From: Palsa-883 sp963826975
GTDB lineage: Bacteria; Pseudomonadota; Alphaproteobacteria; Acetobacterales; Acetobacteraceae
DNA: 64,000 bases
Assembly: GCA_963826975.1 (NCBI GenBank)
Contig: CAWGZJ010000009.1
Location: 186,001 to 250,000, forward strand
Reading direction: 5' to 3'
How positions within the stretch are numbered: position 1 is the first letter of the stretch; each line of letters begins with the position of its first letter. The position numbers and the translations under genes were made by a program. A model generated the notes under the pieces. It was given only the letters and a program-made list of their open reading frames with translations, had not been told where the DNA came from and searched no databases. Positions 55,947 through 64,000 of the stretch are shown piece after piece.

Positions 55947-58646
55947 TCAGAACTGCTGCAGCAGACGGCCGATGTAGTCCAGCTCGTACTGCGGCCGGGT
56001 GCGGTCGGCGCCGCGCCGGCGCAACTCCTGCTCGATCGCCTGGGTGCGCTGCTGCTCGCGCTGCTCGGGCACCGCGGTTGTCTCGCTTTCATCGGCGCCG
56101 GAGCTGCCCTGGCCGTAACGCCGGCCGAACGGATCGCGCCGCGAATCGGGGCGGTAAGGCGAGCCCGGCAAGGTCCCGCGTCCGTTGTCATCACCTTGCC
56201 CGTCCTGCAAGCTGAGGCCGAGCGAGCCGTCGTCGCCCTCGCCGTCACCGTCCTGCGGGCTGCCATCCTGCCCGCCCTGACCGTGGCCGAACTGCTGCGC
56301 CATGGTCTGGCCCATTTCGCGGCCACCTTTCTGTAGCGCCTCGATGGCCTTCTGCTCGTTTTCACCGGCAGCCTTGTCCTGCCCCTCGGCCAGCGCCTGC
56401 CCTGCCCCGCGCATCGCATTGTCCGCGTCGCTCAGGCTCGGCGGCACCTTCCCGGTCAGGTCGCCAAACCGCTGCATCAACTCACCAAGCGCGCGGCGCA
56501 GCGCCTGCTGCACAAGGCGATCCGCCTGTTGCCCGGCCGCCGGATCTGCCGGCTGGGTGGGCGGCTGGCCAACCTCCCCCAGGCGCGGCACGTCATTCGA
56601 GCGCTGCTGCTCGTGGTCCAGCAGCCCGCCCTGCCGGGCGATCATGTCCTGCAGCACGCTCATCTGCTGGCGGCCGCGCTGGCGGCGCTCGGCGTTGCGC
56701 GCGTTGTCGGAGTTCTGCCGGGTGCGGGCATTGCGCAGGTTCTCGAGCATCTGGTCCAGTTGCGCCATGCGCTGGCGGGCATCGTCCATCTTGCCCTGCT
56801 GCGCGTCCTTGCGCGCCTCCTCGGCCAGCCGTTCCATCTGGCGGCCGTCCAGCTTGGTGGCGTTGGGATCGAACGGCATCTCATCCGGGCTGCGCCGCAA
56901 CTCGTCGAGCAGCGCCTGCAGATGGTGCTGGATCGCGTTCTCCAGCTCCGAGAGGCGCTTCTGCAATTCGTCGCGATTGACCTGCGACGGGTCCTTCTGC
57001 GCCCGATCCAGTGCATCATTGGCCGCCTGGCGCGCCTCCTCCAGCTCGCGCGCGGTCTGGTCGGTCAGGCCTTCCTCCATATGCAGCGCGAGCTGCCACA
57101 TGCGCTGCTGTGCCTGATCGATCGCGCCAGCGGACTGGTCGAATTCCAGCAGGTAGTAGATTCCGCTGAGATTTTCGTAGGCACCGAAATCGGTCCCGAA
57201 CGCCTGCGGGGTCAGCAGCAGCGCGTCGAGCATGCCCACGGCGCTGTCCCGATCCTCCGGATGCACGCTCAGCCCGCGCCGGGCGGCGATCAGCGCGCGA
57301 GCGACCGGGTTGGTAAACACGCGCTCCGCCAGCACGAACTCGGCGGGGCCGCTGTCACCGGTCTGGCCGGGCGAATCGCGGGCGATCAGGTGGCCGATCA
57401 CCGGCAGCCCGGCCCAGGGATGCGCAGTCAGCTCCTGCTGGTTGATGCCGTGCGCGGATTTCGGCTCGCCGCCGGGCAGTGGGATGCTAATGATCAGGGG
57501 TGGTGCACTCGGCCGATCGCGCAGGCGCAGCTCGGCCTGCAGGCCGACCACCCCGTAATCATCGGTGACCGTCCAGGGCAGCCGCGTGTGCTGGCCGTCG
57601 CTCGCGGCGCCCGGCGGCTCGGTCCAGGCGACGGTCGGCGGCTGATCGGCGACCACGGTCAGATCCCAGCCCGCCATCTCGCCGGCACCCCGGCGCACCA
57701 CAAGGCGCCCGCCGGCGGCCAGGTCCAGATCGGCCTGGAAGCTCGACGCGTCCAGCGCGCGGAACGCCGAGGCGTGACCGTTCAGCGCCAGGCTCGGTGC
57801 GCCCGCGCTGCCGGTGACGTTGATCGTCAGGTGCGACCCGGCCGGCGCCGTGACGGCACTGGCATCTTGGTGCAGGAAGATCGGTGCGAGGCGGGTATAG
57901 GCGGGCGGTGTGATCCACGCCTGCAGCTCGGTCCCCGGGACCGCCGGCGCGCGCGGCAAGCTGGGAGACAACGCCTGGGCGATCCGGTCCGGCGCGTCCG
58001 GCCCAGCGATCACCAGGGCGGCAACCAGGCCGACCAGCAGCCCGCCGCGCAGCGCGCGGGGATCGCGCCGTGCCAGGCCCGGCCGCGGCACGCCGACGCG
58101 CAGGCGGCGCAGCTGGCGGATGGCGCGTTCCACATGCGCTCGCCACAGCGGATCGGCGGCCGGATCGTGCCCAGCGGAATCGAACCCCGTGGAATCGACC
58201 CCCGTGGAATCGACGCCGGGGGGACGACCCGCCGGGCGGTCGGTCAGCACTGACAGCGGGCGGTGGCGCAATCCGGAGGCGATCTCCAGGCGGCGGTCCG
58301 CGGCGGCATTGTCGGGTGCGGCAATGCCCTTCAAGCCGCGCACCAGCAGCAGCAAAACGGCGATGGCGGTGCCGGCAAGCAACGCCATGTGCAAAGAGGC
58401 CGGCAGCAGGCGCGGCAGGTCGAGCAGGGCGGCGCAGAGGAACACGCCGATAACCCCGAGCGGCGGCCACAGCGCCGGCCAGACGACCTCGAATAGCAGC
58501 GCGAGGCGGGCGAGGGCGCGTCGCCCCGCAAGGCGCCGCAGCAGATGCTCGGCTCCATCCCGCCGATCGGACCCGCCCTGCGGATCGGACCCGCCCTGCG
58601 GATCGGACCCGCCCAGCCGATCGAGGTCGTGCCGTTCCTGGCTCAT
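55947..58646 (-). CDS. TIGR02302 / DUF4175 family membrane protein
   Basis: An 899-residue protein of the TIGR02302 type, found in alphaproteobacteria beside lysA. Two membrane helices near residues 45-95 (LFEVVWPALWPPLGVIGVFL, HMALLAGTAIAVLLLLVRG) and one near 215-235 precede a large domain. The second half is helical and rich in Gln (about 560-800). A charged Gly/Asp/Gln-rich segment leads to the conserved end ELDYIGRLLQQF. Three short repeats are inserted: GGSDPQ repeats near residue 13 and GVDST repeats near 150. The ATG overlaps the lysA stop (ATGA). Function is unknown. Confidence 0.88.
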   Translation of the reverse strand: MSQERHDLDRLGGSDPQGGSDPQGGSDRRDGAEHLLRRLAGRRALARLALLFEVVWPALWPPLGVIGVFLCAALLDLPRLLPASLHMALLAGTAIAVLLLLVRGLKGIAAPDNAAADRRLEIASGLRHRPLSVLTDRPAGRPPGVDSTGVDSTGFDSAGHDPAADPLWRAHVERAIRQLRRLRVGVPRPGLARRDPRALRGGLLVGLVAALVIAGPDAPDRIAQALSPSLPRAPAVPGTELQAWITPPAYTRLAPIFLHQDASAVTAPAGSHLTINVTGSAGAPSLALNGHASAFRALDASSFQADLDLAAGGRLVVRRGAGEMAGWDLTVVADQPPTVAWTEPPGAASDGQHTRLPWTVTDDYGVVGLQAELRLRDRPSAPPLIISIPLPGGEPKSAHGINQQELTAHPWAGLPVIGHLIARDSPGQTGDSGPAEFVLAERVFTNPVARALIAARRGLSVHPEDRDSAVGMLDALLLTPQAFGTDFGAYENLSGIYYLLEFDQSAGAIDQAQQRMWQLALHMEEGLTDQTARELEEARQAANDALDRAQKDPSQVNRDELQKRLSELENAIQHHLQALLDELRRSPDEMPFDPNATKLDGRQMERLAEEARKDAQQGKMDDARQRMAQLDQMLENLRNARTRQNSDNARNAERRQRGRQQMSVLQDMIARQGGLLDHEQQRSNDVPRLGEVGQPPTQPADPAAGQQADRLVQQALRRALGELMQRFGDLTGKVPPSLSDADNAMRGAGQALAEGQDKAAGENEQKAIEALQKGGREMGQTMAQQFGHGQGGQDGSPQDGDGEGDDGSLGLSLQDGQGDDNGRGTLPGSPYRPDSRRDPFGRRYGQGSSGADESETTAVPEQREQQRTQAIEQELRRRGADRTRPQYELDYIGRLLQQF

Positions 58647-60037
58647 CTCAGGGATTTCGGGATGCTTTCGCCCGCCCACAAGGCTTCGACCGGCTGGCGC
58701 GCGCGGATCAATGCGATATCGCCGCCGTCGATCATCACCTCGGCCGCCAGCGGGCGGGCGTTGTAGGTGGAGCTCATGACCGAACCATAAGCACCCGCGT
58801 CGAGGATCGCCACGCGAGAATTTGCCGCGACGGCCGGCAGCATGCGGCCGCGGGCGAAGGTGTCGCCGCTCTCGCAGACCGGGCCGACGATTTCGGCGGG
58901 CGACACGGCGCCGGCGGCTTCGACGGCGGACACCGGAACGATGCCATGCCACGCGTCGTACATGGCCGGCCGGACCAGGTCGTTCATTGCGGCGTCCAGC
59001 ACAATGAAGCGGGACCCGCTGGGCCGGTTCACCACGATGCCGGACTGCTTCACCGGGATGCCAGTCTGCTTCACCAGTATAACGGAGGCGAGCAGCACGC
59101 CCGCCGGGCCGACCAGCCAGCGGCCAGGCTCGACGGTCAGGTGAAGGCCCAGATTGTGCAAGGCGCCGGCGATGGCACCAGCCAGCGCGGTGGAGCTCGG
59201 GGCCGGCTCGTCGCGATAGGGGATGCCGAGGCCACCGCCGCAATCCACCGTCTCGACCGTGAGCCCGCCGGCCCGCAGAGCGCGCACCAACTCGGCGATA
59301 CGGGCATAGGCGGCTCGGTAGGGGGCCAATGACAGGATCTGGCTGCCGATATGCACCGCCAAGCCGATCGGACGGATGCCGGTCAGCGTGGCGGCGTGTG
59401 CGTACAGCGCCGCGGCTTCGGCATAGGGGATGCCGAATTTGTCTTGTGCGCGGCCGGTGGAGATCTTGGCGTGGGTGCCGGCGTCTACATCCGGATTGAC
59501 CCGCAGCGCCACGCGCGCGGTGCGTCCCATCTCCACCGCGACGGCGGAGAGCATTGCCAGCTCCTCCGCGCTTTCCACGTTGATCTGCGCGATGTCCTCG
59601 CTCAGCGCCAGGCGCAGCTCATGTGGCGACTTGCCGACGCCGGAGAACACCACCTGGTCGCCCGCAATGCCGGCGGCGCGTGCGCGCAGCAGTTCACCCC
59701 CACTGACCACGTCGACGCCGGCACCCTCGCGCGCGAACAGCCGCAGGATGGCGAGGTGATCATTCGCCTTCATCGCGTAGTGCACATGTGCGTCCAGCCG
59801 GGCGGCGCCGAGCGCGCTGGTCAGCGCCCGGTAGCGCGCGCGCATCGTGGCGGCCGAGTAGACCCAGGTCGGCGTGCCGAACTCGTCGGCGACGCGGTTG
59901 AGCGGCACGTCGTCTACCAACAGCCCGTCCATGGCGTGCATCGACAGGAAGGGCCGCGCGGCGATCAGCTCGGCACCAGTCGGTTCGGGCGCAGCGAGGT
60001 CGGGTGCATCGAAAGTCGGGGCGGCGTGGGTGGCCAT
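58643..60037 (-). CDS. lysA: Diaminopimelate decarboxylase
   Basis: A 464-residue PLP enzyme, last step of lysine synthesis. The barrel lysine is in VHYAMKANDHLAILRLF. GVDVVSGGELLRARAAG, VFSGVGKSPHELRLAL and GLAVHIGSQIL follow. CESGDTFARGRMLP holds the active-site Cys, and ILDAGAYGSVMSSTYNARPL ends the fold. The segment VILVKQTGIPVKQSGIVVNR holds a seven-residue duplication not usual in the family (tandem 21-bp repeat at 59036-59077). ATG 60037 is taken as start, since the frame before it is not family-like. Confidence 0.95.
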   Translation of the reverse strand: MATHAAPTFDAPDLAAPEPTGAELIAARPFLSMHAMDGLLVDDVPLNRVADEFGTPTWVYSAATMRARYRALTSALGAARLDAHVHYAMKANDHLAILRLFAREGAGVDVVSGGELLRARAAGIAGDQVVFSGVGKSPHELRLALSEDIAQINVESAEELAMLSAVAVEMGRTARVALRVNPDVDAGTHAKISTGRAQDKFGIPYAEAAALYAHAATLTGIRPIGLAVHIGSQILSLAPYRAAYARIAELVRALRAGGLTVETVDCGGGLGIPYRDEPAPSSTALAGAIAGALHNLGLHLTVEPGRWLVGPAGVLLASVILVKQTGIPVKQSGIVVNRPSGSRFIVLDAAMNDLVRPAMYDAWHGIVPVSAVEAAGAVSPAEIVGPVCESGDTFARGRMLPAVAANSRVAILDAGAYGSVMSSTYNARPLAAEVMIDGGDIALIRARQPVEALWAGESIPKSLR

Positions 60038-60121
60038 GGGGCGTGGTTCACATCTGGGCGAAAGTGGCAACCGCGCTTCTACCATCGGCGCAGTATCGCC
60101 GCGAGGCCGTGCAGTGCGTGG

Positions 60122-60375
60122 CCAGGGGAATCGCATCTGGAACTTGCTTGACAGGCTCTCCAAGTCGGCACCGCCCCGTGCTGACCGATCCCCGGCAAAT
60201 CCGTGTTTCGCGGCCGAATGAACCGCCAGGACGCCAAGGCGCCAAGAAGATTTGGGGATCGGGAGGGCTCGAGTGACAGGTCATCCGATCCCCAACCTTC
60301 TTGGCGTCTTGGCGGTTCACCGTCTCGCCACACCCCAACCGCGGACGGCGCGAATTCCAAATGCGATGGCCCTGG
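60122..60375. repeat. MITE-like element, copy 2
   Basis: 254 bp with imperfect terminal inverted repeats (CCAGGGGAATCGCATCTGGA inward from the left; CCAGGGCCATCGCATTTGGA inward from the right). The body matches 31840-32124: GCTGACCGATCCCCGGCAAA, CGCCAAGGCGCCAAGAAGAT and the opposed CTTCTTGGCGTCTTGGCGGT. It lies upstream of lysA, next to the HigBA genes. Confidence 0.8.
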
Positions 60376-60485
60376 TGCCTGGGCCACGATTAGCAGTTTC
60401 TTTAATTCCGCGCCCTAAGCGTGGCCGGGGCTTGCCCCGAAAGAGAATCCACTTGCCCACCCGCACCATTTTCGGTACACACCCC

Positions 60486-60878
60486 ATGACACCGCCCCTT
60501 CCGCGCCCGCAAAGAATCGTCACCGCAGAATTCTACCGGACGACAACCGGCAACGAGCCGGTGCGGGCGTGGCTGAAGACGCTGTCCCTGGCCGATCGCC
60601 AGGCAATCGGAACTGCCGTGCGAAAGGTTGAATACGGATGGCCGCTAGGAATGCCGACATGCGCCGCGTTGGGCGACGGGTTGCGGGAGATCCGGATCAC
60701 GTTACAGAACCGCATCGCGCGGATCCTGTTCTGCGCCGCCGGGCCGCAGGTGATCCTGCTGCACGGGTTCATCAAGAAATCGCAGACCACACCAAAAACC
60801 GAGCTGGACACGGCAAGGATGCGACAAGCCGATCTGCTGGCGCGACTGCGGGCCGTCGCGGCGGCACCGCCCGCATGA
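60486..60878 (+). CDS. higB: HigB-like RelE-fold toxin (phage Gp49-like)
   Basis: This 130-residue protein fits the phage-derived Gp49-like/HigB toxins in size and sequence, which cut mRNA on the ribosome. Motifs are TAEFYRTTTGNEPVRAWLKT, LREIRITLQNRIARILFCAA and ILLHGFIKKSQTTPKTELDT. Toxin precedes antitoxin, as usual for hig modules, with a four-base overlap. ATG 60486 is chosen; a longer frame upstream runs through the MITE. Confidence 0.87.
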   Translation: MTPPLPRPQRIVTAEFYRTTTGNEPVRAWLKTLSLADRQAIGTAVRKVEYGWPLGMPTCAALGDGLREIRITLQNRIARILFCAAGPQVILLHGFIKKSQTTPKTELDTARMRQADLLARLRAVAAAPPA

Positions 60879-61186
60879 ACCCCAAGCCCCCCATCCACCC
60901 GATCGGTTCCAGCTTCGAAAGCTTCCTGGTCGAGGAGGGCCTGCTCGACGCGGTCGACGAGGCGGCGGTGAAGCAAGTCATCGCCTGGCAGATCGCACAG
61001 GCCATGCAACAGCAGGCGCTCAGCAAGGCGGCGATGGCCGAGGCAATGCGGACCAGCCGGTCGCAACTCGACCGGCTGCTCGACCCCGCCAACACCGGCG
61101 TGGCACTGCACACGCTGTTCCGCGCCGCCGCCGTGTTGGGTAAGCGGCTGAAGGTCGAGCTGGTGGATCACGCCGCGCGGCGCTGA
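60875..61186 (+). CDS. higA: HigA-like antitoxin with HTH domain
   Basis: A 103-residue Xre-type protein. SSFESFLVEEGLLDAVDEAA is the N-terminal part, and the helix-turn-helix is in LSKAAMAEAMRTSRSQLDRL. LFRAAAVLGKRLKVELV ends it. It overlaps the toxin gene by ATGA. The pair lies on the plus strand inside a minus-strand block (argH, lptM, lysA). Confidence 0.88.
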   Translation: MNPKPPIHPIGSSFESFLVEEGLLDAVDEAAVKQVIAWQIAQAMQQQALSKAAMAEAMRTSRSQLDRLLDPANTGVALHTLFRAAAVLGKRLKVELVDHAARR

Positions 61187-61188
61187 TC

Positions 61189-61314
61189 TCACCGCGTCGG
61201 ATAGGTCTTCGGCCAGATGATCTCGTTCGGCGGACCCGGCGGATCGGGCGGCCCCTTCTTGCCGCAGGCGGCCAGCGCCAGCACCGTCGCCAGCAGGAGC
61301 ATCGCCGTCTTCAT
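61189..61314 (-). CDS. lptM: LptM-like small lipoprotein
   Basis: A 41-residue lipoprotein: signal MKTAMLLLATVLALAAC with the lipid-bearing Cys after LALAA, then GKKGPPDPPGPPNEIIWPKT. The CGxKGP start is typical of LptM/YifL, which helps LptD mature in the outer membrane. Placed between argH and lysA, as in many alphaproteobacteria. The gap to argH is 25 bases. Confidence 0.85.
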   Translation of the reverse strand: MKTAMLLLATVLALAACGKKGPPDPPGPPNEIIWPKTYPTR

Positions 61315-61339
61315 GCCCCGACGCCTTGCCCCAATGCCT

Positions 61340-62779
61340 TCATGCCCCAACGCCTTCATGCCCCAACGCCTCCAGCCAGCGTGCCGCCTGTGCCGCCACG
61401 TTCGCCGGCGCCGTCCCGCCATAGCTGGTGCGCGAGGCGACCGACGCTTCCACCGTCAGCACCGAGAATACGTCCTGCGTAATCCCCGGCTCGACCGACT
61501 GCATCTCTGCCAAGGTCAGGTCGGACAGATCAACGCCCTTCGCCTCCGCCAGGGCCACCAGCCGCCCGGTCGCATGGTGCGCGCCGCGGAACGGCAGCTT
61601 CAGCACCCGCACCAGCCAGTCGGCCAGGTCGGTCGCAGTGGCGAAACCGGACCCGGCGAACTCCCGCATCCGCGCGGTATCGGGCGTCATATCGCGCACC
61701 ATCCCGGCGGTCGCGGCGAGCGATAACGCCCACGCCTCGGCGGCATCGAACACGCCCTGTTTGTCTTCCTGCATGTCCTTGGCATAGGCTAACGGCAGTC
61801 CCTTCATCACCGTCAGCAGGCCCACCAGCGCGCCGGTCACCCGCCCGGTCTTCGCCCGCACCAGTTCGGCCGCGTCGGGGTTGCGCTTCTGCGGCATGAT
61901 CGAGCTGCCGGTGGTGAATGCGTCGGACAGTCGGATGAACCGGTACGGGGCGCTGCACCAGATCACGATTTCCTCGGCCAGGCGCGACAAATGCACCGCG
62001 CTGATCGCGGCGGCGGACAGGAACTCCAGCGCAAAATCACGATCCGACACCGCGTCCAGCGAATTGGCGGTCGGCCGGTCGAAGCCCAGCGCCCGGGCGG
62101 TCGCCTGCCGGTCCAGCGGGAAGGACGTGCCAGCCAGCGCCGCCGACCCCAGCGGACACTCGTTGCCGCGCCGCCGGCAATCGGCCAGCCGCCCGCGATC
62201 CCGCTCCAGCATCTCCACATAGGCCAGCATGTGGTGCCCAAAGGTCACCGGCTGGGCGGTCTGCAAATGCGTAAATCCGGGCATCGGATCAGCCGCGTGC
62301 CGCGCCGCGCGCTCGGCGAGCGCCCGCATCACGTCGGTGACCTGCACGCCAAGGCCGTCGATCGCCTCGCGCACCCACAGGCGGAAATCGGTCGCCACCT
62401 GGTCGTTGCGGCTGCGCCCGGTGTGCAGGCGCTTGCCGGCCTCGCCGATCCGCTCGGCCAGCCGCGCCTCGATGTTCATGTGGATGTCCTCCAGCGCCTC
62501 GGAGAACGGAAACACACCGGTTGCGATCTCGTGCGCGATCGCCTCTAGACCGCCGCGGATCGCCCGCTCATCTTCGACGCCGATGACACCGACCTTCGCC
62601 AGCATCGCCGCATGTGCCAGGGAGCCTTGGATGTCCTGGCGCCACAGCTTCCTGTCGAAGCCGATCGAGGCGTTGATCTCCTGCATCACGACCGATGGAC
62701 CGGCGGCGAAGCGGCCGCCCCATTGCTGGTTGGCCTCGGCGTTGCGGCGCGCGTTGTGGGGGGCCGGCTTCTGGCTCAC
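61340..62779 (-). CDS. argH: Argininosuccinate lyase
   Basis: A 479-residue enzyme, last step of arginine synthesis. The family signature is GSSIMPQKRNPDAAE. FDRKLWRQDIQGSLAHAAML, RLHTGRSRNDQVATDFRLW and PGFTHLQTAQPVTFGHHML are the other conserved regions. The last 10 residues (EALGHEGVGA) come from an 18-base tandem repeat (CATGCCCCAACGCCTT units at 61309-61375), so the C-terminus is somewhat unusual. Divergent from the TlpA gene, with 15 bases between the start codons. Confidence 0.96.
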   Translation of the reverse strand: MSQKPAPHNARRNAEANQQWGGRFAAGPSVVMQEINASIGFDRKLWRQDIQGSLAHAAMLAKVGVIGVEDERAIRGGLEAIAHEIATGVFPFSEALEDIHMNIEARLAERIGEAGKRLHTGRSRNDQVATDFRLWVREAIDGLGVQVTDVMRALAERAARHAADPMPGFTHLQTAQPVTFGHHMLAYVEMLERDRGRLADCRRRGNECPLGSAALAGTSFPLDRQATARALGFDRPTANSLDAVSDRDFALEFLSAAAISAVHLSRLAEEIVIWCSAPYRFIRLSDAFTTGSSIMPQKRNPDAAELVRAKTGRVTGALVGLLTVMKGLPLAYAKDMQEDKQGVFDAAEAWALSLAATAGMVRDMTPDTARMREFAGSGFATATDLADWLVRVLKLPFRGAHHATGRLVALAEAKGVDLSDLTLAEMQSVEPGITQDVFSVLTVEASVASRTSYGGTAPANVAAQAARWLEALGHEGVGA

Positions 62780-62794
62780 AAAAGGGGTTCCGAC

Positions 62795-63355
62795 ATGCAG
62801 TCCATGAGGCGCCGAACCCTGCTGACGACGGGGCTGGCGGCGAGCGGGACCCTAGCCGCCGGGGTGGTCTCGCGCAAACCGCTTGCGCAGGAGCTGGAGC
62901 CGCTGGCCGAGGGCCTGAAGCTCGTCGAGCCGCCAGTGAAGCCGACGCCGATCGTCTTCCTCGCCGCCGACGGCACGCCGCATCGGTTGGACGAGTTCCT
63001 CGGCCACGGCATGGTGGTCAACCTCTGGGCGACCTGGTGCGCGCCCTGCGTGGCGGAGTTGCCGGCGCTGTCGGCGCTGTCGCACGCCTTGGCGCCGCAG
63101 GACATCGCCGTGCTGCCGCTGTCGTCCGACCGCGGCGGGGCCAAGGCGGTACGAGCGTTCTTCGACGCGCACAATATCACCGGGCTACCGATCCTGCTCG
63201 ACCCGAAAGGCGCGGCCGTGGACGCCTGGGACGCGCGCGGCATCCCGACCACGGTGATCATCGACCGCAAGGGAATGGAGCGCGCACGGCTGGTGGGCGC
63301 GGCCGACTGGTCCACGCCGGAGGCGGCAGCCCTGATCCGCCGGCTGGTGTCGTAG
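62795..63355 (+). CDS. tlpA: TlpA-family thiol:disulfide oxidoreductase
   Basis: A 186-residue thioredoxin-fold protein exported to the periplasm. The N-terminus MRRRTLLTTGLAASGTLAAG is a twin-arginine-like signal. The active site is WATWCAPCVAELPAL (CxxC). GIPTTVIIDRKG carries the cis-Pro. It would keep cysteines reduced for cytochrome c assembly or serve as a general reductant. TlpA next to argH is common in alphaproteobacteria. The ATG falls only 15 bases from the argH start, so promoters must overlap the gene starts. Confidence 0.9.
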   Translation: MQSMRRRTLLTTGLAASGTLAAGVVSRKPLAQELEPLAEGLKLVEPPVKPTPIVFLAADGTPHRLDEFLGHGMVVNLWATWCAPCVAELPALSALSHALAPQDIAVLPLSSDRGGAKAVRAFFDAHNITGLPILLDPKGAAVDAWDARGIPTTVIIDRKGMERARLVGAADWSTPEAAALIRRLVS

Positions 63356-63617
63356 CCGGTCCAGGGCGGAAAACCCTTGTCCCCGGTAGACCGAAGCCAC
63401 GGGGCTTGACCCGGTGGTTGATCCGGGGGGTGGCGCCTTCCGCCGCTGCCTGTCACGCCGCGGGTTCCTGAAGGTCCATCGCGCCGCGGAGACCAAGGGA
63501 CCTGGCATCCCACACAACACGCAATGAGCTTTCTCCGCACGCGCCACGCACGTCGCAGTTATTCTTATTGCCGCGCCGACGCTGCACGGCCGCGTGCGCT
63601 CGGCCTATAGGCGGCGG
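63356..63617. other. Intergenic region, no gene seen
   Basis: 262 bases between tlpA and the siroheme synthase gene. It has palindromic GGTAGACCGAAGCCACGGGG-type sequence and AT-rich CAGTTATTCTTATTGCCGCG at about 63557, the possible promoter of the next gene. Nothing else is supported. Confidence 0.35.
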
Positions 63618-64000
63618 ATGCGCCACTTCCCCTTGTTCATGGACCTGTCCGGCCGCGCGGTCCTGGTGCTGGGCGCCGGTGAGATCGCCGAGCGCAAGGC
63701 GGATCTGCTGCGCCAGGCTGGTGCCGTCACTCGTCTGCGTCCCACCTTCGACCGCACCGACCTCGACGGCTGCGCGCTGGCAATCGGCGCCGACGCGCCC
63801 GAGGCCGACCTGCTCGCCCTGTCAGCCGCGGCGCAAGCGTGCGGCATCCCGGTCAACATCGTCGACCGGCCGGAGCTGTGCAGCTTCATCATGCCGGCGA
63901 TCGTCGATCGCGACCCCGTCACCATCGCCATCTCCACCGCCGGCACGGCACCTGTATTGGCACGGCTGCTGCGCGCGCGGATCGAGGCCGCCGTGCCGCC
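63618..64000 (+). CDS. cysG: Siroheme synthase N-terminal domain / precorrin-2 dehydrogenase (partial)
   Basis: The first 127 residues of a protein with the CysG(B)/Met8p fold: RHFPLFMDLSGRAVLVLGAG, EIAERKADLLRQAG, VNIVDRPELCSFIMPAIVDR and PVTIAISTAGTAPVLARLLR. It oxidises precorrin-2 with NAD and inserts iron to give siroheme for sulfite or nitrite reductase. The end lies outside the window, so it cannot be said whether the methyltransferase domain follows. Confidence 0.88.
   Translation, partial: MRHFPLFMDLSGRAVLVLGAGEIAERKADLLRQAGAVTRLRPTFDRTDLDGCALAIGADAPEADLLALSAAAQACGIPVNIVDRPELCSFIMPAIVDRDPVTIAISTAGTAPVLARLLRARIEAAVP

Overview
The window reads as a chromosomal segment of a high-GC alphaproteobacterium, most likely Rhodospirillales and plausibly Acetobacteraceae. 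This rests on the very GC-rich third codon positions, the gene neighbourhoods argH-lptM-lysA-TIGR02302 and Gfo/Idh oxidoreductase-lpxB, hslVU, a K+-independent H+-pyrophosphatase, PleD- and PmtA-like proteins, and a flood of palindromic dispersed repeats. It is an inference from gene content, since there is no rRNA in the window.

Layout. 0-9 kb: a GMC oxidoreductase, a cyclopropane fatty acid synthase, SufE, an amidohydrolase, a Doc/AbrB toxin-antitoxin pair, and a periplasmic binding protein with a luciferase-like monooxygenase. 8-13 kb: an AraC regulator divergent from a copper-type multicopper oxidase, an AhpD-like protein, an HPP membrane protein, a broken regulator fragment and a ParDE pair whose toxin is frameshifted. 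13-18.6 kb: a class III aminotransferase, a VOC protein, a complete IS1634-type insertion sequence and an NRAMP-like transporter. 18.7-23.2 kb: hslVU, a tandem array of about eleven 105-bp units, and a PIN toxin pair. 23-32 kb: an MFS transporter, soluble and membrane pyrophosphatases, a CAU tRNA, and an overlapping set of two Cache-domain proteins plus a GGDEF/EAL protein.

32-37.6 kb is the accessory core. It holds a zwf gene with about seven indels, a frameshifted hypothetical gene, an AT-richer operon of three uncharacterised genes, remnants of an IS1595-type transposase and a DUF6471 protein, and a membrane protein with an OB-fold-like tail. Related inverted repeats bracket most of it. 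37.6-40.3 kb carries metE behind a palindromic operator candidate and a cobalamin riboswitch.

40-49.4 kb: GNAT, a frameshifted GST, EttA, an HTH gene broken by a 17-bp tandem duplication, threonine aldolase, an EamA transporter, a PmtA-like methyltransferase, a PleD-like cyclase, and a GxxExxY gene enclosed by 30-bp inverted repeats. 49.6-64 kb: a second GMC oxidoreductase with a short MetE-like protein, a glycosyltransferase, the oxidoreductase and lpxB (convergent, with a 35-bp perfect inverted repeat at their 3' ends), then TIGR02302-lysA and lptM-argH separated by a HigBA pair and a MITE-like repeat, then TlpA and the start of a siroheme synthase.

The main themes are housekeeping blocks in conserved order, several toxin-antitoxin modules, many palindromic or MITE-like repeats, and a surprising number of single-base frameshifts. 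The frameshifts are either real gene decay or local sequence errors, and the sequence alone cannot decide. The strongest leads for something undescribed are the three-gene operon at 34.6-35.95 kb, the GxxExxY cassette at 48.95-49.40 kb and the 105-bp array.
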